Source: Bifidobacterium avesanii
GTDB taxonomy: Bacteria; Actinomycetota; Actinomycetes; Actinomycetales; Bifidobacteriaceae
Direction: 5' to 3'
Assembly: GCF_009299475.1 (NCBI RefSeq)
Contig: NZ_WBSN01000007.1
Location: 62,001-126,000, forward strand
DNA length: 64,000 nucleotides
Every line of letters begins with the position of its first letter. Position 1 is the stretch's first letter. Shown here piece by piece: positions 23,282 through 32,599 of the stretch. The notes below the pieces were generated by a model that saw only the letters and a list, made by a program, of their open reading frames with translations, was not told the DNA's origin and did no database searches. A program made the translations under genes and the position numbers.

Positions 23282-25693
23282 TCAGGACCAGTTGGACAGG
23301 AACGTGCCGTCGCCGTCCTCGTTGATGAGGATCGGGTCGGGCCATGAATCGCCCTTCACCGGTCCATAGATCGAGGCCTTCACGTCACCGTTCTTGGACT
23401 TCATGGACGAGAACGGCGTGTTCGCCGGGTACCAGTGCCATGTGCCGCAGGTGTAGATGCCGGCGGACGTGCTGGGATCGCTGCTGTCGCCGGAGGCCAT
23501 TTCGATCTTGAGCGCCGTCGCGTCGCATTGCAGGTCGTAGCCGCCGGCGTCGTTCTTGGCGATTGACAGGAATGTGCCGCGGAACGGCGAGCGGTGCCAT
23601 TCCGATTGCGGCGTGGACTGGATGTTTTTGTCCTCGTCGACGGAATCGTAATAGCCGGTGAACGTGCCGTCCGCATTGACCGTCAGCTCGGTCTGGCTCA
23701 TGCCGCTGCTGGGAAAGACGTACGATCCGGTGACGTTCTTCATCATCGACTGATCGAGCGTCGCGCTGGCGGACGCGGACGAGCTTGCCGAAGCGGATGC
23801 GGACGCCGACGGCGAGGGCGATGTGCTCACGGTCGCGTCGGGCAGCGAATCCCAGTCGAGGTCGCTGTTCTCCACGAGGTAGTAGACGTTGTCGTCGGTG
23901 GGCGCGGGCTTCATCTTGACGTGGCTGTCGTCGCCGTAGCCGCTGTAGGGCAGGAACGGGTTGGTGGCGTTCATGCCGTCGGCCGAGGCGGAGGTGCTGC
24001 TGTACTGCGACTTGTCGCGGGCCAAGATGAACGGACGCGTGGTGTCCACGGCGGGCTTGCCCTGCGCGTCCTTGAGCGCGGCGTCGTCGAAGTAGCCGTC
24101 GGACTTGAGCTGGTCGAGGTCGGCGCCCACCGGGAAGACCACGTAGAAGTCGTCCATCTCGTAGGTGGAGCCGCTGGACTGCGGGAAGCTGTTCCAGTCG
24201 GTTATGGTCTGGAGCTTGCCGTTGACGCACACCTGACCGATCACGTCGCCGGCCGGCTTGCCGCCGCACATGGTGGACGTGAGGTCGCGCTGCGGGAACA
24301 GCTCAAGCGCTCCGGTGCCCCCGTTGACGAGATACTGGGCCTTGTCGCTGCTGCAGTACGGCTGCTGGGCCGCGTCGCAGGTCACCATCATGGTGCCGGA
24401 TTCGCCGTAGTAGTTGTCGTCCTTGAACGGGCTCGTGCTGCCCTCGGTCTGGTACAGGGACGGCGCGTAGGCCTGGGAATTCGGGGTTTGGGACTTGAAG
24501 GTCAGGCAGTCGCCGGCCTTGGTGCAGTAGCGGCCGGCCAGATTGAACGGCGAGCCCCAAGTGCCCGTATAGCCGTAGCCGTCGTCGACGTTGCTGAGCG
24601 CCTTCTTGACGCTGTCCGCATCCATGCCGCGGTACAGCGTGATGCTCTTGGATCCTGAGGCGCTTTCGCCCGGGGCCGGATAGGAGCCCGCGACCTTGCC
24701 GACGTTGTCCTTGGCGGAGAGGCGGTTCACCACGGTGACGCTGAAGCCCTGCTTGGTCAGCGCCTGCCTCGTTTCGTCAACGTCCTTGCCGATGATGTCG
24801 AACGGCACGCCGTCGCCCTTGGTGGCCACGCCGACGAAGATGCCGTCGGACTGCTGGTCCTCGGGCAGCGCCTGACCGTCGGCCGGGGACGTGACGACCA
24901 CGTCGCCCTCCGCGTACTGGCTGTCGTCGGAGACGACGACCTCCTTCGCGGTGACGGGCACGCCCATGTCCTTGAGGGACTCCACGGCGTCCGAGGCGCT
25001 CTTGCCCACCGTGCCCTGCGGGACGCCGGGGCCGGCGGATTCCTGCACGGTGACGGTCTGGTCCTTCTGCACGCGGTCGCCGGGCTTGAGGTTGTCGTAG
25101 CCGACGAACGCGCCCTTGGGCTTGCCGGAGAAGATCTGCTGCTTCTCGACCTTGACGCCCTTGGACTTGAGCTGGTCGGCGACCACGTCGGCGGTGAGCT
25201 GCTGGCCGGCCTGCACGGTGAAACTGGACTCCTGCGGGAGCAGGGTGCCGCCCCACAGGCCCTGACGCCAAGTGAGGTAGGCGCCCAGACCGCACGCGGT
25301 GGCCAGCACGGCCAGCGTGACGGTGATCGCCACGGGCTTGACCCAGCCACGGCGGGGCTTGGCGGCGGCAGTCGTGCCCGATTGCGCCGGTTCGCCGGCC
25401 GGTGGCGTGGATGGGGTCTGCATCGATTGCGGTGCCACGGCGGGTTCCGGTGTGATGGCCGGAACAGCCGGAGCCGCCGGGGCCGCGGGAACGTCGGGCT
25501 GCGCGGCTTCCGCAGTGGTGGTCGATTCGGTGGTCGATTCGGCGGAAACCGGAGTCTCCGACGTTGCGGCTGCCGGCGCTTCGGCGGTTTGCGCGGGCGC
25601 GGATTCGGGTTCCGGTGCGCTCATCGGGGCGCCGCAGTTCACGCAGAACTTGTCGTCGGCGTCGTTGTTGGCGCCGCAATGGATGCAGAACAT
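23282..25693 (-). CDS. Zinc-ribbon membrane protein with PASTA repeats (A)
   Basis: The protein has 803 residues. The N-terminal MFCIHCGANND...FCVNCGAPM is a four-Cys zinc ribbon. A Pro/Ala/Glu-rich linker (25-110) leads to one membrane helix (about 118-140), so the rest is extracellular. About three PASTA repeats follow (about 145-350, e.g. LTADVVADQLKSKGVKVEK, PGDRVQKDQTVTV), then an unassigned domain with several Cys residues and a Ser/Ala tract near 635-660. PASTA domains bind peptidoglycan fragments and usually sit on Ser/Thr kinases, but no kinase domain exists here. It is paralogous to the gene at 27393-29972. Function unknown. Confidence 0.8.
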   Translation of the reverse strand: MFCIHCGANNDADDKFCVNCGAPMSAPEPESAPAQTAEAPAAATSETPVSAESTTESTTTAEAAQPDVPAAPAAPAVPAITPEPAVAPQSMQTPSTPPAGEPAQSGTTAAAKPRRGWVKPVAITVTLAVLATACGLGAYLTWRQGLWGGTLLPQESSFTVQAGQQLTADVVADQLKSKGVKVEKQQIFSGKPKGAFVGYDNLKPGDRVQKDQTVTVQESAGPGVPQGTVGKSASDAVESLKDMGVPVTAKEVVVSDDSQYAEGDVVVTSPADGQALPEDQQSDGIFVGVATKGDGVPFDIIGKDVDETRQALTKQGFSVTVVNRLSAKDNVGKVAGSYPAPGESASGSKSITLYRGMDADSVKKALSNVDDGYGYTGTWGSPFNLAGRYCTKAGDCLTFKSQTPNSQAYAPSLYQTEGSTSPFKDDNYYGESGTMMVTCDAAQQPYCSSDKAQYLVNGGTGALELFPQRDLTSTMCGGKPAGDVIGQVCVNGKLQTITDWNSFPQSSGSTYEMDDFYVVFPVGADLDQLKSDGYFDDAALKDAQGKPAVDTTRPFILARDKSQYSSTSASADGMNATNPFLPYSGYGDDSHVKMKPAPTDDNVYYLVENSDLDWDSLPDATVSTSPSPSASASASASSSASASATLDQSMMKNVTGSYVFPSSGMSQTELTVNADGTFTGYYDSVDEDKNIQSTPQSEWHRSPFRGTFLSIAKNDAGGYDLQCDATALKIEMASGDSSDPSTSAGIYTCGTWHWYPANTPFSSMKSKNGDVKASIYGPVKGDSWPDPILINEDGDGTFLSNWS

Positions 25694-25727
25694 GGTTGTG
25701 CCTTTCGTGAGTCGGCAGTCGGCTAAA

Positions 25728-27278
25728 CTACAGGCGCATCAGATCGGTGAGCGCGGATCCGGCGATGCTGCCGGCGATGATGAACGCGACGAACAGGATC
25801 ACCACGCACACCACGATGGAGGCGAACCACAGCCAGAAGCGGTCGACGCTGCGGTGCTGCTCGCTCTCCACGATGATCGCGCTCGGCATGAGCAGCACGG
25901 TGAGCAGGTAGGCGAAGTAGAAGATGACGAGCGCCACCACGGTGCCGCCGACGAGCGAGAGCAGGATGAGCACCACGTACAGCGCGCAGAACGGCACGAG
26001 GCGCTGGGCGTACATGTCGTGAATCTGCAGGAAGGACGCGGGATCGCCGAAGATCTTGCGGCCCACGAACGACATGAGCACGCCCGCGTAGGTGATGACG
26101 AGGAACGCGATCCACGCCTTGAACCACACCGACGCCGAGGGCGCGGAGGCCGAATACGTGGGCGCGACGTTGCTGCCGAGAATCTCGTTGAGGCTGCTGG
26201 AGTAGCCGTTGACGAAGCCGGACGCCGCGCTGACGGCCTTCGCGGCCCACGTGTAGATGAGCAGTCCGGTGGCGAGGCTGGTGACCACGGTCACCACGAA
26301 CGACCACCACGGTTTGGTGTTGAAGTCCTTGGACGGCGACTTGAACGAGTCGAGCAGCCACTGGCCGAACGCCTTGGCCTCCTCGGCGGTGTGGTCGGGG
26401 GCGGCCGGTGCGGCGGGAGCGGCGTTGGGGGCGCCGGGCGCCGGGGCATAGCCGGGCTGCGGGTAGCCGTTCTGGATCGGCTGACCGGGCTGTACGGGCT
26501 GACCGGGCTGGGGTGCGGCGTAGCCGTTCGGCTGGGCGTAGCCGGGCTGCTGCGGTGCGGGCTGGGCATATGTGGGCTGCGGTTGCGGCTGAGCCGGCTG
26601 CTGATATCCGAACTGCTGGGGTGCCGATTGGACGGGCTGCGGCTGAGGAGCGGGCTGCTGCGGCGCCGGCTGCGGCTGCGCGGGCGCCACATAAGCCGGC
26701 ACGGTCGCAGCCTCCGGAGCGGCCGGTGCATCCGGCGTGGTTGCGGTGGTGACCATTGTGGGCTCGACGGTGGGCTCGGTGGCGGGCTGCTGGAAGTCAA
26801 ACGATTGCGGAACCGTCGGGTTGACGGGCTCTTCCGTTGCGGTCGGCGCCGCATCGGAGGTGGGCTGCTGGAAGTCGAAATGCTGCGGTGCGGCCGGCGT
26901 CTCCGGTGCGGCGGGCTCAGCGGGCGCGGCAGGCTCGGCGTTTTGCGCGATCGGCACGGTCTCGTCGGATTCCGGGGCGGTCGTCGCCGGAGCGATGGGT
27001 TCAGCGGACACCGCCGGCATGGCGGTGGTCGGCGCGTCCGCAATGGACGGCACGGGCGCGATGGCCACGGTCGGTGCATCCTCGACGGGCTGTGCAGGCG
27101 TCGGCAGCACGGTGGTCTGCTGCACGTCAGGCGTGACGTCGGCGGGCGCGGGCTGAGCCTCTGCCGCGACCGGTGCAACGGGTGCCGCCGGCGCGGCCGC
27201 CTCGAACGGATGACCGCAGAAACGGCAGAAACGTGCTTCTTCGGGGTTGTTGCCCCCGCATGCGGAACAGGCCTTCAT
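25728..27278 (-). CDS. Zinc-ribbon, Pro/Gln-rich multi-span membrane protein
   Basis: The protein has 516 residues. It opens with a zinc ribbon (CSACGG...CRFCGHPF). About 270 residues of Pro/Ala/Gln-rich low-complexity sequence follow, with repeated PQSFDFQQP-type units and QPGYAQP-like repeats. The C-terminal part (about 300-516) has five or six membrane helices and resembles Yip1-like bacterial membrane domains (WWSFVVTVVTSLATGLLIYT, IFYFAYLLTVLLMPSAIIVE). No enzymatic motif is seen. It lies between the two PASTA paralogues in the same orientation (34 bases from the next), so the three may work together at the envelope. Function unknown. Confidence 0.75.
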   Translation of the reverse strand: MKACSACGGNNPEEARFCRFCGHPFEAAAPAAPVAPVAAEAQPAPADVTPDVQQTTVLPTPAQPVEDAPTVAIAPVPSIADAPTTAMPAVSAEPIAPATTAPESDETVPIAQNAEPAAPAEPAAPETPAAPQHFDFQQPTSDAAPTATEEPVNPTVPQSFDFQQPATEPTVEPTMVTTATTPDAPAAPEAATVPAYVAPAQPQPAPQQPAPQPQPVQSAPQQFGYQQPAQPQPQPTYAQPAPQQPGYAQPNGYAAPQPGQPVQPGQPIQNGYPQPGYAPAPGAPNAAPAAPAAPDHTAEEAKAFGQWLLDSFKSPSKDFNTKPWWSFVVTVVTSLATGLLIYTWAAKAVSAASGFVNGYSSSLNEILGSNVAPTYSASAPSASVWFKAWIAFLVITYAGVLMSFVGRKIFGDPASFLQIHDMYAQRLVPFCALYVVLILLSLVGGTVVALVIFYFAYLLTVLLMPSAIIVESEQHRSVDRFWLWFASIVVCVVILFVAFIIAGSIAGSALTDLMRL

Positions 27279-27392
27279 GGTGTTCTCTCTTCCCCCACGA
27301 ACAATCGTGGTTATAACGACATTTTCATCTTAGGTTGTGCAATGTTGCCGGTACAGGGTCCGCGCAATATTCGCCGCATTTCAGTGGAACAG

Positions 27393-29972
27393 TCACTTGA
27401 CCAGATACAGCACGTTCGAGTCCACGGGCGGCACGTTCATGTGGTAGCCCATGATCTTGAGGAACGGCTTCGAGGAATCCGGCTTGGCCTTGCCCTGCAC
27501 CTGGGGATCCTCGTAGGACGATCCGCCCAGCGTCTCGTACTTACTGCTGCTCACGCCGGCCGGGATGTACACCGCGTCGAACGGTTTGGTGATCTCGGCC
27601 TCCGAGTAGGAGCCGCTGCCCTGATAACAGGCCTTGTACCCCTTATTGCCGCCGCATCGGTAGTCGCTGTCCGGACCGCGCAGCTCGATGCCCACGTCCG
27701 GGTCGGGCGCGAACCACGTGTCGCCCTGCGCGCCGGTGGAGACGTGCAGTTTGGCGGACGTCGGATCGTCCGGGCTCATGTACGCGTAGCCCGTGGAGCC
27801 GGACGATGTGATCTTGCCGGTCTTGTCGAGCGTGAGGCAGATCGTGCCGTCCTTCATGCAGTACTTGCCCGCGATGGCGGAGAAGTCGCCGCCCTGCGCG
27901 GCCTTGCGGATGTCCGCGAGCGACGTGGGCGTGGCCGAGGCGGATGCGGACGGCGATGCGCTGGCGTCCGGCGACGGCACGGACACGTCCGCATCCGGAA
28001 GATCGTCCCAATCAGGCTGCACGTCCTCCACGAGGTAGTAGGCGTTCGCGTCGGTCGGCGCCGGCTTGAACTTCACGTCGTTGGTGTCCGTGCTGGACGG
28101 CACGAACGGGTTGTCCGTGGCGTTGTCCTTCGTCACCGGAACGCTCGTGGAATCGTACAGCGACGGATCGCGGTACAGGATGAACGGACGGTCGTTGTCC
28201 GCGGCCTTCTCGCCCTTGGCCTTGGCGAGCGCGTCGGCGTCGAAGTAGCCGCTGGACTCGATCGAATCTAGATCCGCGCCGGCCGCGACGTACAGGAAGA
28301 AGTCGTGCATCTCGTACGTGGCGCCGTCGAACGGGCCGGCGCCCATGCCGTTGGCGGAATACGAGGCCGTGCCGTTGGAGCAGCTCTGGAACCATGCGGA
28401 GATGGTCGTGGAGCCGCATTGTGCGCCCTCGCCGCCCTTGCCGAAGTCGAACGCACCCCAATCGTGCGCGGCCAGCCGGTTCTCGGCGCCGTACGTCACG
28501 TCGAAGCCGTAGGAGCCGTCGTCGTCGATGGTGCAGCGGCCGATGTCGCCGCCGTTCGTGGCGAAGCACTGGCTGGTCGCATCGTCTTCGGACGGCGAGG
28601 ATGCGGCTTCGGTGCCCCACGTCTGGTAGAGCGCGGTGCCGCCGAGCCCCTGATCGCCGCCGTCGGTGGCGAACGTCATGCAGTCCTTGGACGGGTCGCT
28701 GACGGTGGCCTTGCAGTACGTGCCGGCGATGGCGTCCGAGTAGTACAGCGTTTCGTAGCCGCCGATCTGCGAGACGATGAGGTCGTTGAGGTCGTCCGCG
28801 CCCACGCCCTCATACAGGGTGATCGACTGGCCGTGGCTCAGTTCGGAGCCCGGCTTCGGGCTCGCGTCCACGACCTTGCCCTCGTACTTCGAGGAGGCGA
28901 GCTTCTTGTCGACGGTGACCGTATAGCCCTGCGACTCCAGATCGCTCTGCACGCTGTCCGCGTCCTGCCCGATCACATCCCAGCCGAGCCCGTCGCCCTT
29001 GGTGGCCACGCCGATGGAGATGCCCTTGTCCTTCTGGCTGTCCTCCACGGGCTGACCGGCCTGCGGGGAGGTGACGACGACGCTGCCCTCGGGCGCCTGC
29101 GACTGGTCGGACATGACGACCTGCTTGTACTCCACGGGCACGCCCATGTCGCTCATCTCGGCGGCGATGTCCGTGGCCTGCTTGCCGATCACGTCGTCCG
29201 GGACGCCGGGGCCGGCGGATTCCTGCACGGTGACGGTCTGGTCCTTCTGCACGCGGTCGCCGGGCTGCATGCCCTCGTAGCCCACGAAGCCGCCCTTGGG
29301 CTTGCCGGAGAAGATCTGCTGCTTCTCGACCTTGACGCCCTTGGACTTGAGCTGGTCGGCGACCACGTCGGCGGTGAGCTGCTGGCCGGCCTGCACGGTG
29401 AAACTGGACTCCTGCGGCAGGATCGCGCCGCCCCACAGGCCCTGACGCCACGTGAGATAGGCCGTGGCGCCGATCGCCGCGATGAGCAGCAGCACGACCG
29501 TCATCACGATGGCGACGATCTTCCCGCCCTTGCCGCCCTTCTTCTTGGGCTTGGGCTTGGGCGTGGGCTGGGACGCGGCCTGCGCGGGAGCGTTGGTGGT
29601 GGTCGGAATCGCCGGGGCGGCGGGTTGCACCGGCGTTGACTGCACCGGCGGCATGGCCTGCGTCGTGGCGATCGGCTGACCGTTCTGGACTGGCCGTACG
29701 GGCGGCATGGCCTGCGTGGGCTGCTCCTCCGCGGCGGGTGTTTGCTGCGGCAGAATTTGCGTCTGGTCTGCGGCCGGCTGAGGCTGTGGCGGCAGAACCT
29801 GCGTCTCCTGAGCGGGCTGATCGGTCTGCGGACCCGGAGCCTGTGCGGTGGCCTGCGACGCATCTGCCGGAGTCTGCGGAACCGTCGGGCTCAGCTCCTC
29901 GAACGGATGCCCGCAACTCGTGCAGAACTTGGATCCCTCGTCGTTTTTCGCGCCGCACTGCGTACAGAACAT
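27393..29972 (-). CDS. Zinc-ribbon membrane protein with PASTA repeats (B)
   Basis: The protein has 859 residues, with the same order as paralogue A: a zinc ribbon (MFCTQCGAKND...FCTSCGHPF), a Gln/Pro-rich linker, a Lys-rich stop-transfer (KPKPKKKGGKGG), one membrane helix (about 150-172), about three PASTA repeats, and a long extracellular region with paired Cys residues. The segment just after the helix is nearly identical to paralogue A at the DNA level, including a 127-base identical block (29291-29417 versus 25111-25237), while the remainder has diverged. This suggests recent gene conversion. No kinase domain is present. Function unknown; cell-wall sensing is a guess from PASTA. Confidence 0.8.
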   Translation of the reverse strand: MFCTQCGAKNDEGSKFCTSCGHPFEELSPTVPQTPADASQATAQAPGPQTDQPAQETQVLPPQPQPAADQTQILPQQTPAAEEQPTQAMPPVRPVQNGQPIATTQAMPPVQSTPVQPAAPAIPTTTNAPAQAASQPTPKPKPKKKGGKGGKIVAIVMTVVLLLIAAIGATAYLTWRQGLWGGAILPQESSFTVQAGQQLTADVVADQLKSKGVKVEKQQIFSGKPKGGFVGYEGMQPGDRVQKDQTVTVQESAGPGVPDDVIGKQATDIAAEMSDMGVPVEYKQVVMSDQSQAPEGSVVVTSPQAGQPVEDSQKDKGISIGVATKGDGLGWDVIGQDADSVQSDLESQGYTVTVDKKLASSKYEGKVVDASPKPGSELSHGQSITLYEGVGADDLNDLIVSQIGGYETLYYSDAIAGTYCKATVSDPSKDCMTFATDGGDQGLGGTALYQTWGTEAASSPSEDDATSQCFATNGGDIGRCTIDDDGSYGFDVTYGAENRLAAHDWGAFDFGKGGEGAQCGSTTISAWFQSCSNGTASYSANGMGAGPFDGATYEMHDFFLYVAAGADLDSIESSGYFDADALAKAKGEKAADNDRPFILYRDPSLYDSTSVPVTKDNATDNPFVPSSTDTNDVKFKPAPTDANAYYLVEDVQPDWDDLPDADVSVPSPDASASPSASASATPTSLADIRKAAQGGDFSAIAGKYCMKDGTICLTLDKTGKITSSGSTGYAYMSPDDPTSAKLHVSTGAQGDTWFAPDPDVGIELRGPDSDYRCGGNKGYKACYQGSGSYSEAEITKPFDAVYIPAGVSSSKYETLGGSSYEDPQVQGKAKPDSSKPFLKIMGYHMNVPPVDSNVLYLVK

Positions 29973-30253
29973 GGCGTCTTCCTTCCCTCGGAACGCTCTC
30001 TCCCCATTCTATGTGACAAACAAATGAACCAATTAGGCGCGGCGTTGGCGTAATTCCGCCATTTCGCATGGAAATATGCAGCTTCCCTTGTCAACATTGG
30101 TACCAGTACAATTGGAGCGCAAAGACGCAGGGAAGGCAGGGGATCTCTTGACCTCGCAATCGATAATGTACGTTATACCGGTCATTCGCCGGTCGGCGAC
30201 CATTTCCGCCGCTGTGATCCTCGGCGGCGCGCGCATAGGCGCCTGAGGTGGCC

Positions 30254-31435
30254 ATGAAGTTCGTCATCGCACCCGATTCGTTCAAGAACTGCATGACCGC
30301 GCGGGAGGCCGCCGAGGCGATCCGCGCCGGACTCGCACGCGTATTCCCCGACGCCGACTACGTCATGGTCCCCATGGCCGACGGCGGCGAGGGCACGGTC
30401 CAGTCGCTCGTGGACGCCACCGGAGGCACGCTGCGCTACGCCGACGTGCTCGATCCGCTGCAGCGGCCCACCCGGGCGTCGTACGGCATGTTGGGCGGTT
30501 CCGGGGCCGACGGCTCCGTGGCCGACGGTTCCGGGGAGTCCCAGACCGCCGTGATCGAGATGGCGGCGGCCAGCGGCATCCACTTCGTCGACGAGCACAC
30601 CAAGAACCCGCTGGTCACCACCACCTACGGCATCGGCGAGCTCATCCGCCATGCGTTGGACGACGGCGCGCGCACGATCATTCTGGGCGTGGGAGGGTCG
30701 GCCACGAACGACGGCGGTGCGGGCATGGCCGAGGCGCTGGGCGCGCGGTTCCTGGACGCCGGCGGCAACCCGATCCCCCGCGGCGGCGGCTTCCTCGACC
30801 GTCTCGCCACGATCGACGTGTCCGGCCTGGATCCGCGTCTCTCCGAAACGCGGCTGCTCATCGCGTCCGACGTGACCAACCCGCTGGTCGGGCCCACGGG
30901 CGCCTCCGCGGTGTTCGGGCCGCAGAAGGGCGCCACCCCGGAGATGGTCCGCCAGCTCGACGCGAACCTGAGCCACTACGCGGCCGTGATCAAGGCCCAA
31001 CTCGGCATTGACGTGGCCCATACGCCGGGCGCGGGCGGCGCGGGCGGACTCGGCGCGGGACTGCTCGCGTTCACCAACTCAACCATGCGCTCCGGCGTGA
31101 AGATCGTAGCCGAAACGGTACGGCTGGCCGAGCGCGCGGTCGGTGCCGACTACTGCTTCACCGGCGAGGGCGGCATCGACTTCCAGACCCAGTACGGCAA
31201 GACGCCCATGGGCGTGGCCGAGGCTGTGCACGCCGGCAATCCGGACATCCGCGTGGTCGCGTTCGCAGGGTATGTGGGCGACGGCATCGAGGTGCTGCAC
31301 GATCTGGGCATCGACGCGGTGTTCGGCATCGTGCCGGGCGCCATGGCCCTCGACCGCGCGCTGGCCGACGGTCCCGCGAATCTGGCACGCACGGCCGAAA
31401 ACGTGGGCCGGTTGATCCGCGTCGCGCTGCGGTAG
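30254..31435 (+). CDS. glxK: Glycerate kinase (GarK/GlxK family)
   Basis: The protein has 393 residues. The N-terminal MKFVIAPDSFKNCMTAREAA is the family hallmark, followed by PMADGGEGT, GVGGSATNDGGAGMAEALGA and TGEGGIDFQTQYGKTP. The enzyme phosphorylates glycerate, feeding it into lower glycolysis. I choose ATG 30254 because GAGG at 30245-30248 is well placed; a GTG two codons upstream is possible. A strong bidirectional terminator lies 20 bases after the stop. The 280-base upstream spacer shows no other feature I can support. Confidence 0.93.
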   Translation: MKFVIAPDSFKNCMTAREAAEAIRAGLARVFPDADYVMVPMADGGEGTVQSLVDATGGTLRYADVLDPLQRPTRASYGMLGGSGADGSVADGSGESQTAVIEMAAASGIHFVDEHTKNPLVTTTYGIGELIRHALDDGARTIILGVGGSATNDGGAGMAEALGARFLDAGGNPIPRGGGFLDRLATIDVSGLDPRLSETRLLIASDVTNPLVGPTGASAVFGPQKGATPEMVRQLDANLSHYAAVIKAQLGIDVAHTPGAGGAGGLGAGLLAFTNSTMRSGVKIVAETVRLAERAVGADYCFTGEGGIDFQTQYGKTPMGVAEAVHAGNPDIRVVAFAGYVGDGIEVLHDLGIDAVFGIVPGAMALDRALADGPANLARTAENVGRLIRVALR

Positions 31436-31455
31436 CAACACTGCGGATGCTATGC

Positions 31456-31491
31456 AAAAACCCTTGGAGCCAAACGGTTCCAAGGGTTTTT
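31456..31491. terminator. Bidirectional intrinsic terminator
   Basis: A 13-base stem (31456-31468 with 31479-31491, AAAAACCCTTGGA and its complement) encloses a 10-base loop and gives a T-run on both strands. It can end glycerate kinase transcripts from the left and the tRNA transcript from the right. Confidence 0.9.
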
Positions 31492-31496
31492 CCGGG

Positions 31497-31569
31497 TGGA
31501 GCATACCGGGTTCGAACCGGTGACCCTCTGCTTGCAAAGCAGATGCGCTACCAGCTGCGCCAATGCCCC
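31497..31569 (-). tRNA. tRNA-Ala (anticodon TGC)
   Basis: On the minus strand a 73-base cloverleaf begins GGGGCATTGGCGCAGCTGG. The anticodon loop TTTGCAA gives anticodon TGC, and the T arm contains GGTTCGAACCC. The acceptor stem pairs GGGGCAT with ATGCTCC, including one G-T pair. The 3' CCA is not fully encoded (A then CCC). It lies 60 bases downstream of tRNA-Ile on the same strand. Confidence 0.97.
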
Positions 31570-31629
31570 GTGCAGTATTGATTTTACAGAAAAAAAGAGC
31601 GGCCACACTGAGCCGCTGAGATTTTTCCG

Positions 31630-31703
31630 TGGGCCCGGGAGGACTTGAACCTCCGACCTCATCCTTATCAGGGATGCGCTCTAACCACCTGAGCTACGGG
31701 CCC
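31630..31703 (-). tRNA. tRNA-Ile (anticodon GAT)
   Basis: On the minus strand a 74-base cloverleaf begins GGGCCCGTAGCTCAGGTGG. The anticodon loop CTGATAA gives anticodon GAT, and the T arm contains GGTTCAAGTCC. The acceptor stem GGGCCCG/CGGGCCC is perfect. The order Ile then Ala resembles an rRNA spacer, but I see no rRNA gene beside it. Confidence 0.97.
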
Positions 31704-31862
31704 GATCCATGCACTCTTCAAAAGCGCACAATCGTTTAGTTTACCAAGAAGGAACTATCTGTCAAATATACGGTAACCATCGGCGTGTCCCGCGGAATAT
31801 GGCCGATTGTGGCGGTCGGTGGGCTGTCGGTCGGGGACACTCGGGACACGACGAAAGACACA

Positions 31863-32495
31863 ATGAGGGACGTGAGCAGCAAGCAATCAGCGGAGACGAC
31901 GCTCAGCATGGCCGGCATAGCGGTGCGTCTGACGCGCAAACCGATCAAGAACCTGTACGTGCGCGTCAAGCCGCCGGACGGACGGGTGGAGATCTCCGCG
32001 CCCATGCGCATGAGCATGCGGCGGATCGAGGCGTTCGTGGAGGAGCGGCGCGAGTGGATCCTCGCCCATCAGCGCAATGTGATCGCCGCGCGGGAGCGGA
32101 CGCTGGTCGGCGGCACCGGCGATGAGTCGGCTGGCGCCGGCGATGCGGCTACGACGTGGACCGACGAGCGCGCAAAGGAGGCCGCCCGCGCGATCAACGC
32201 CGCATTGCCCGGCCTGCTGGCACACTGGGGACCGATCATCGGGCGCACGCCCACGCACGTCACCCTGCGCGTGATGCGTTCGCGGTGGGGCTCCTGCACG
32301 CCCGCGACGGGCCGCATCCGGCTGAACCTGCAATTGGGGCTCATGGAGCCGCGGTTCTTGGAATATGTGCTCGTGCACGAAATGACGCATCTGTGGGCCG
32401 GCGGGCACGGCGAGAAGTTCCAGAGGTTGATGAGCTCGTACCTGCCGAATTGGCGGGAGCTGCGCCGCGAACTCAACCGGCGGGTGGTGCTGTAG
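31863..32495 (+). CDS. YgjP-like zinc metallopeptidase (DUF45)
   Basis: The protein has 210 residues from ATG 31863; in-frame upstream GTG codons and GTG 31872 are alternatives, and no start has a strong ribosome site. The family motif is HEMTHLWAGGH (His172, Glu173, His176, third His182), the zinc site of YgjP/SprT-like peptidases. Before it is the typical MRSRWGSCTPATGRIRLNLQL. The N-terminal half contains the DUF45 segment KNLYVRVKPPDGRVEISAP. No membrane segment is seen, so it is cytoplasmic. The target is unknown. Confidence 0.85.
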   Translation: MRDVSSKQSAETTLSMAGIAVRLTRKPIKNLYVRVKPPDGRVEISAPMRMSMRRIEAFVEERREWILAHQRNVIAARERTLVGGTGDESAGAGDAATTWTDERAKEAARAINAALPGLLAHWGPIIGRTPTHVTLRVMRSRWGSCTPATGRIRLNLQLGLMEPRFLEYVLVHEMTHLWAGGHGEKFQRLMSSYLPNWRELRRELNRRVVL

Positions 32496-32537
32496 GCGCG
32501 GTGCCGTGAGGGTCTTGGGGCACGCGTGCAAACGAAA

Positions 32538-32576
32538 CGGCCGCACACACTCAGCGTTGCGGAGCGTATGCGGCCG
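32538..32576. terminator. Inverted repeat between convergent genes
   Basis: CGGCCGCA at 32538-32545 pairs with 32569-32576 around a 23-base centre. It lies between the convergent metallopeptidase and dps genes. It probably marks their 3' ends, although no clear T-run follows. Confidence 0.4.
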
Positions 32577-32599
32577 GAACGGATGCGCAATCCGACGGA

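Noticed and set aside
25299..28271. 990-codon plus-strand frame across the PASTA and zinc-ribbon genes
   Set aside because: It is antisense to two well-supported genes, has repetitive Gly/Arg-rich translation, and crosses the real intergenic gap.
31497..31703. rRNA operon spacer
   Set aside because: tRNA-Ile followed by tRNA-Ala resembles the 16S-23S spacer, but flanking sequence is a glycerate kinase and a metallopeptidase with no rRNA.
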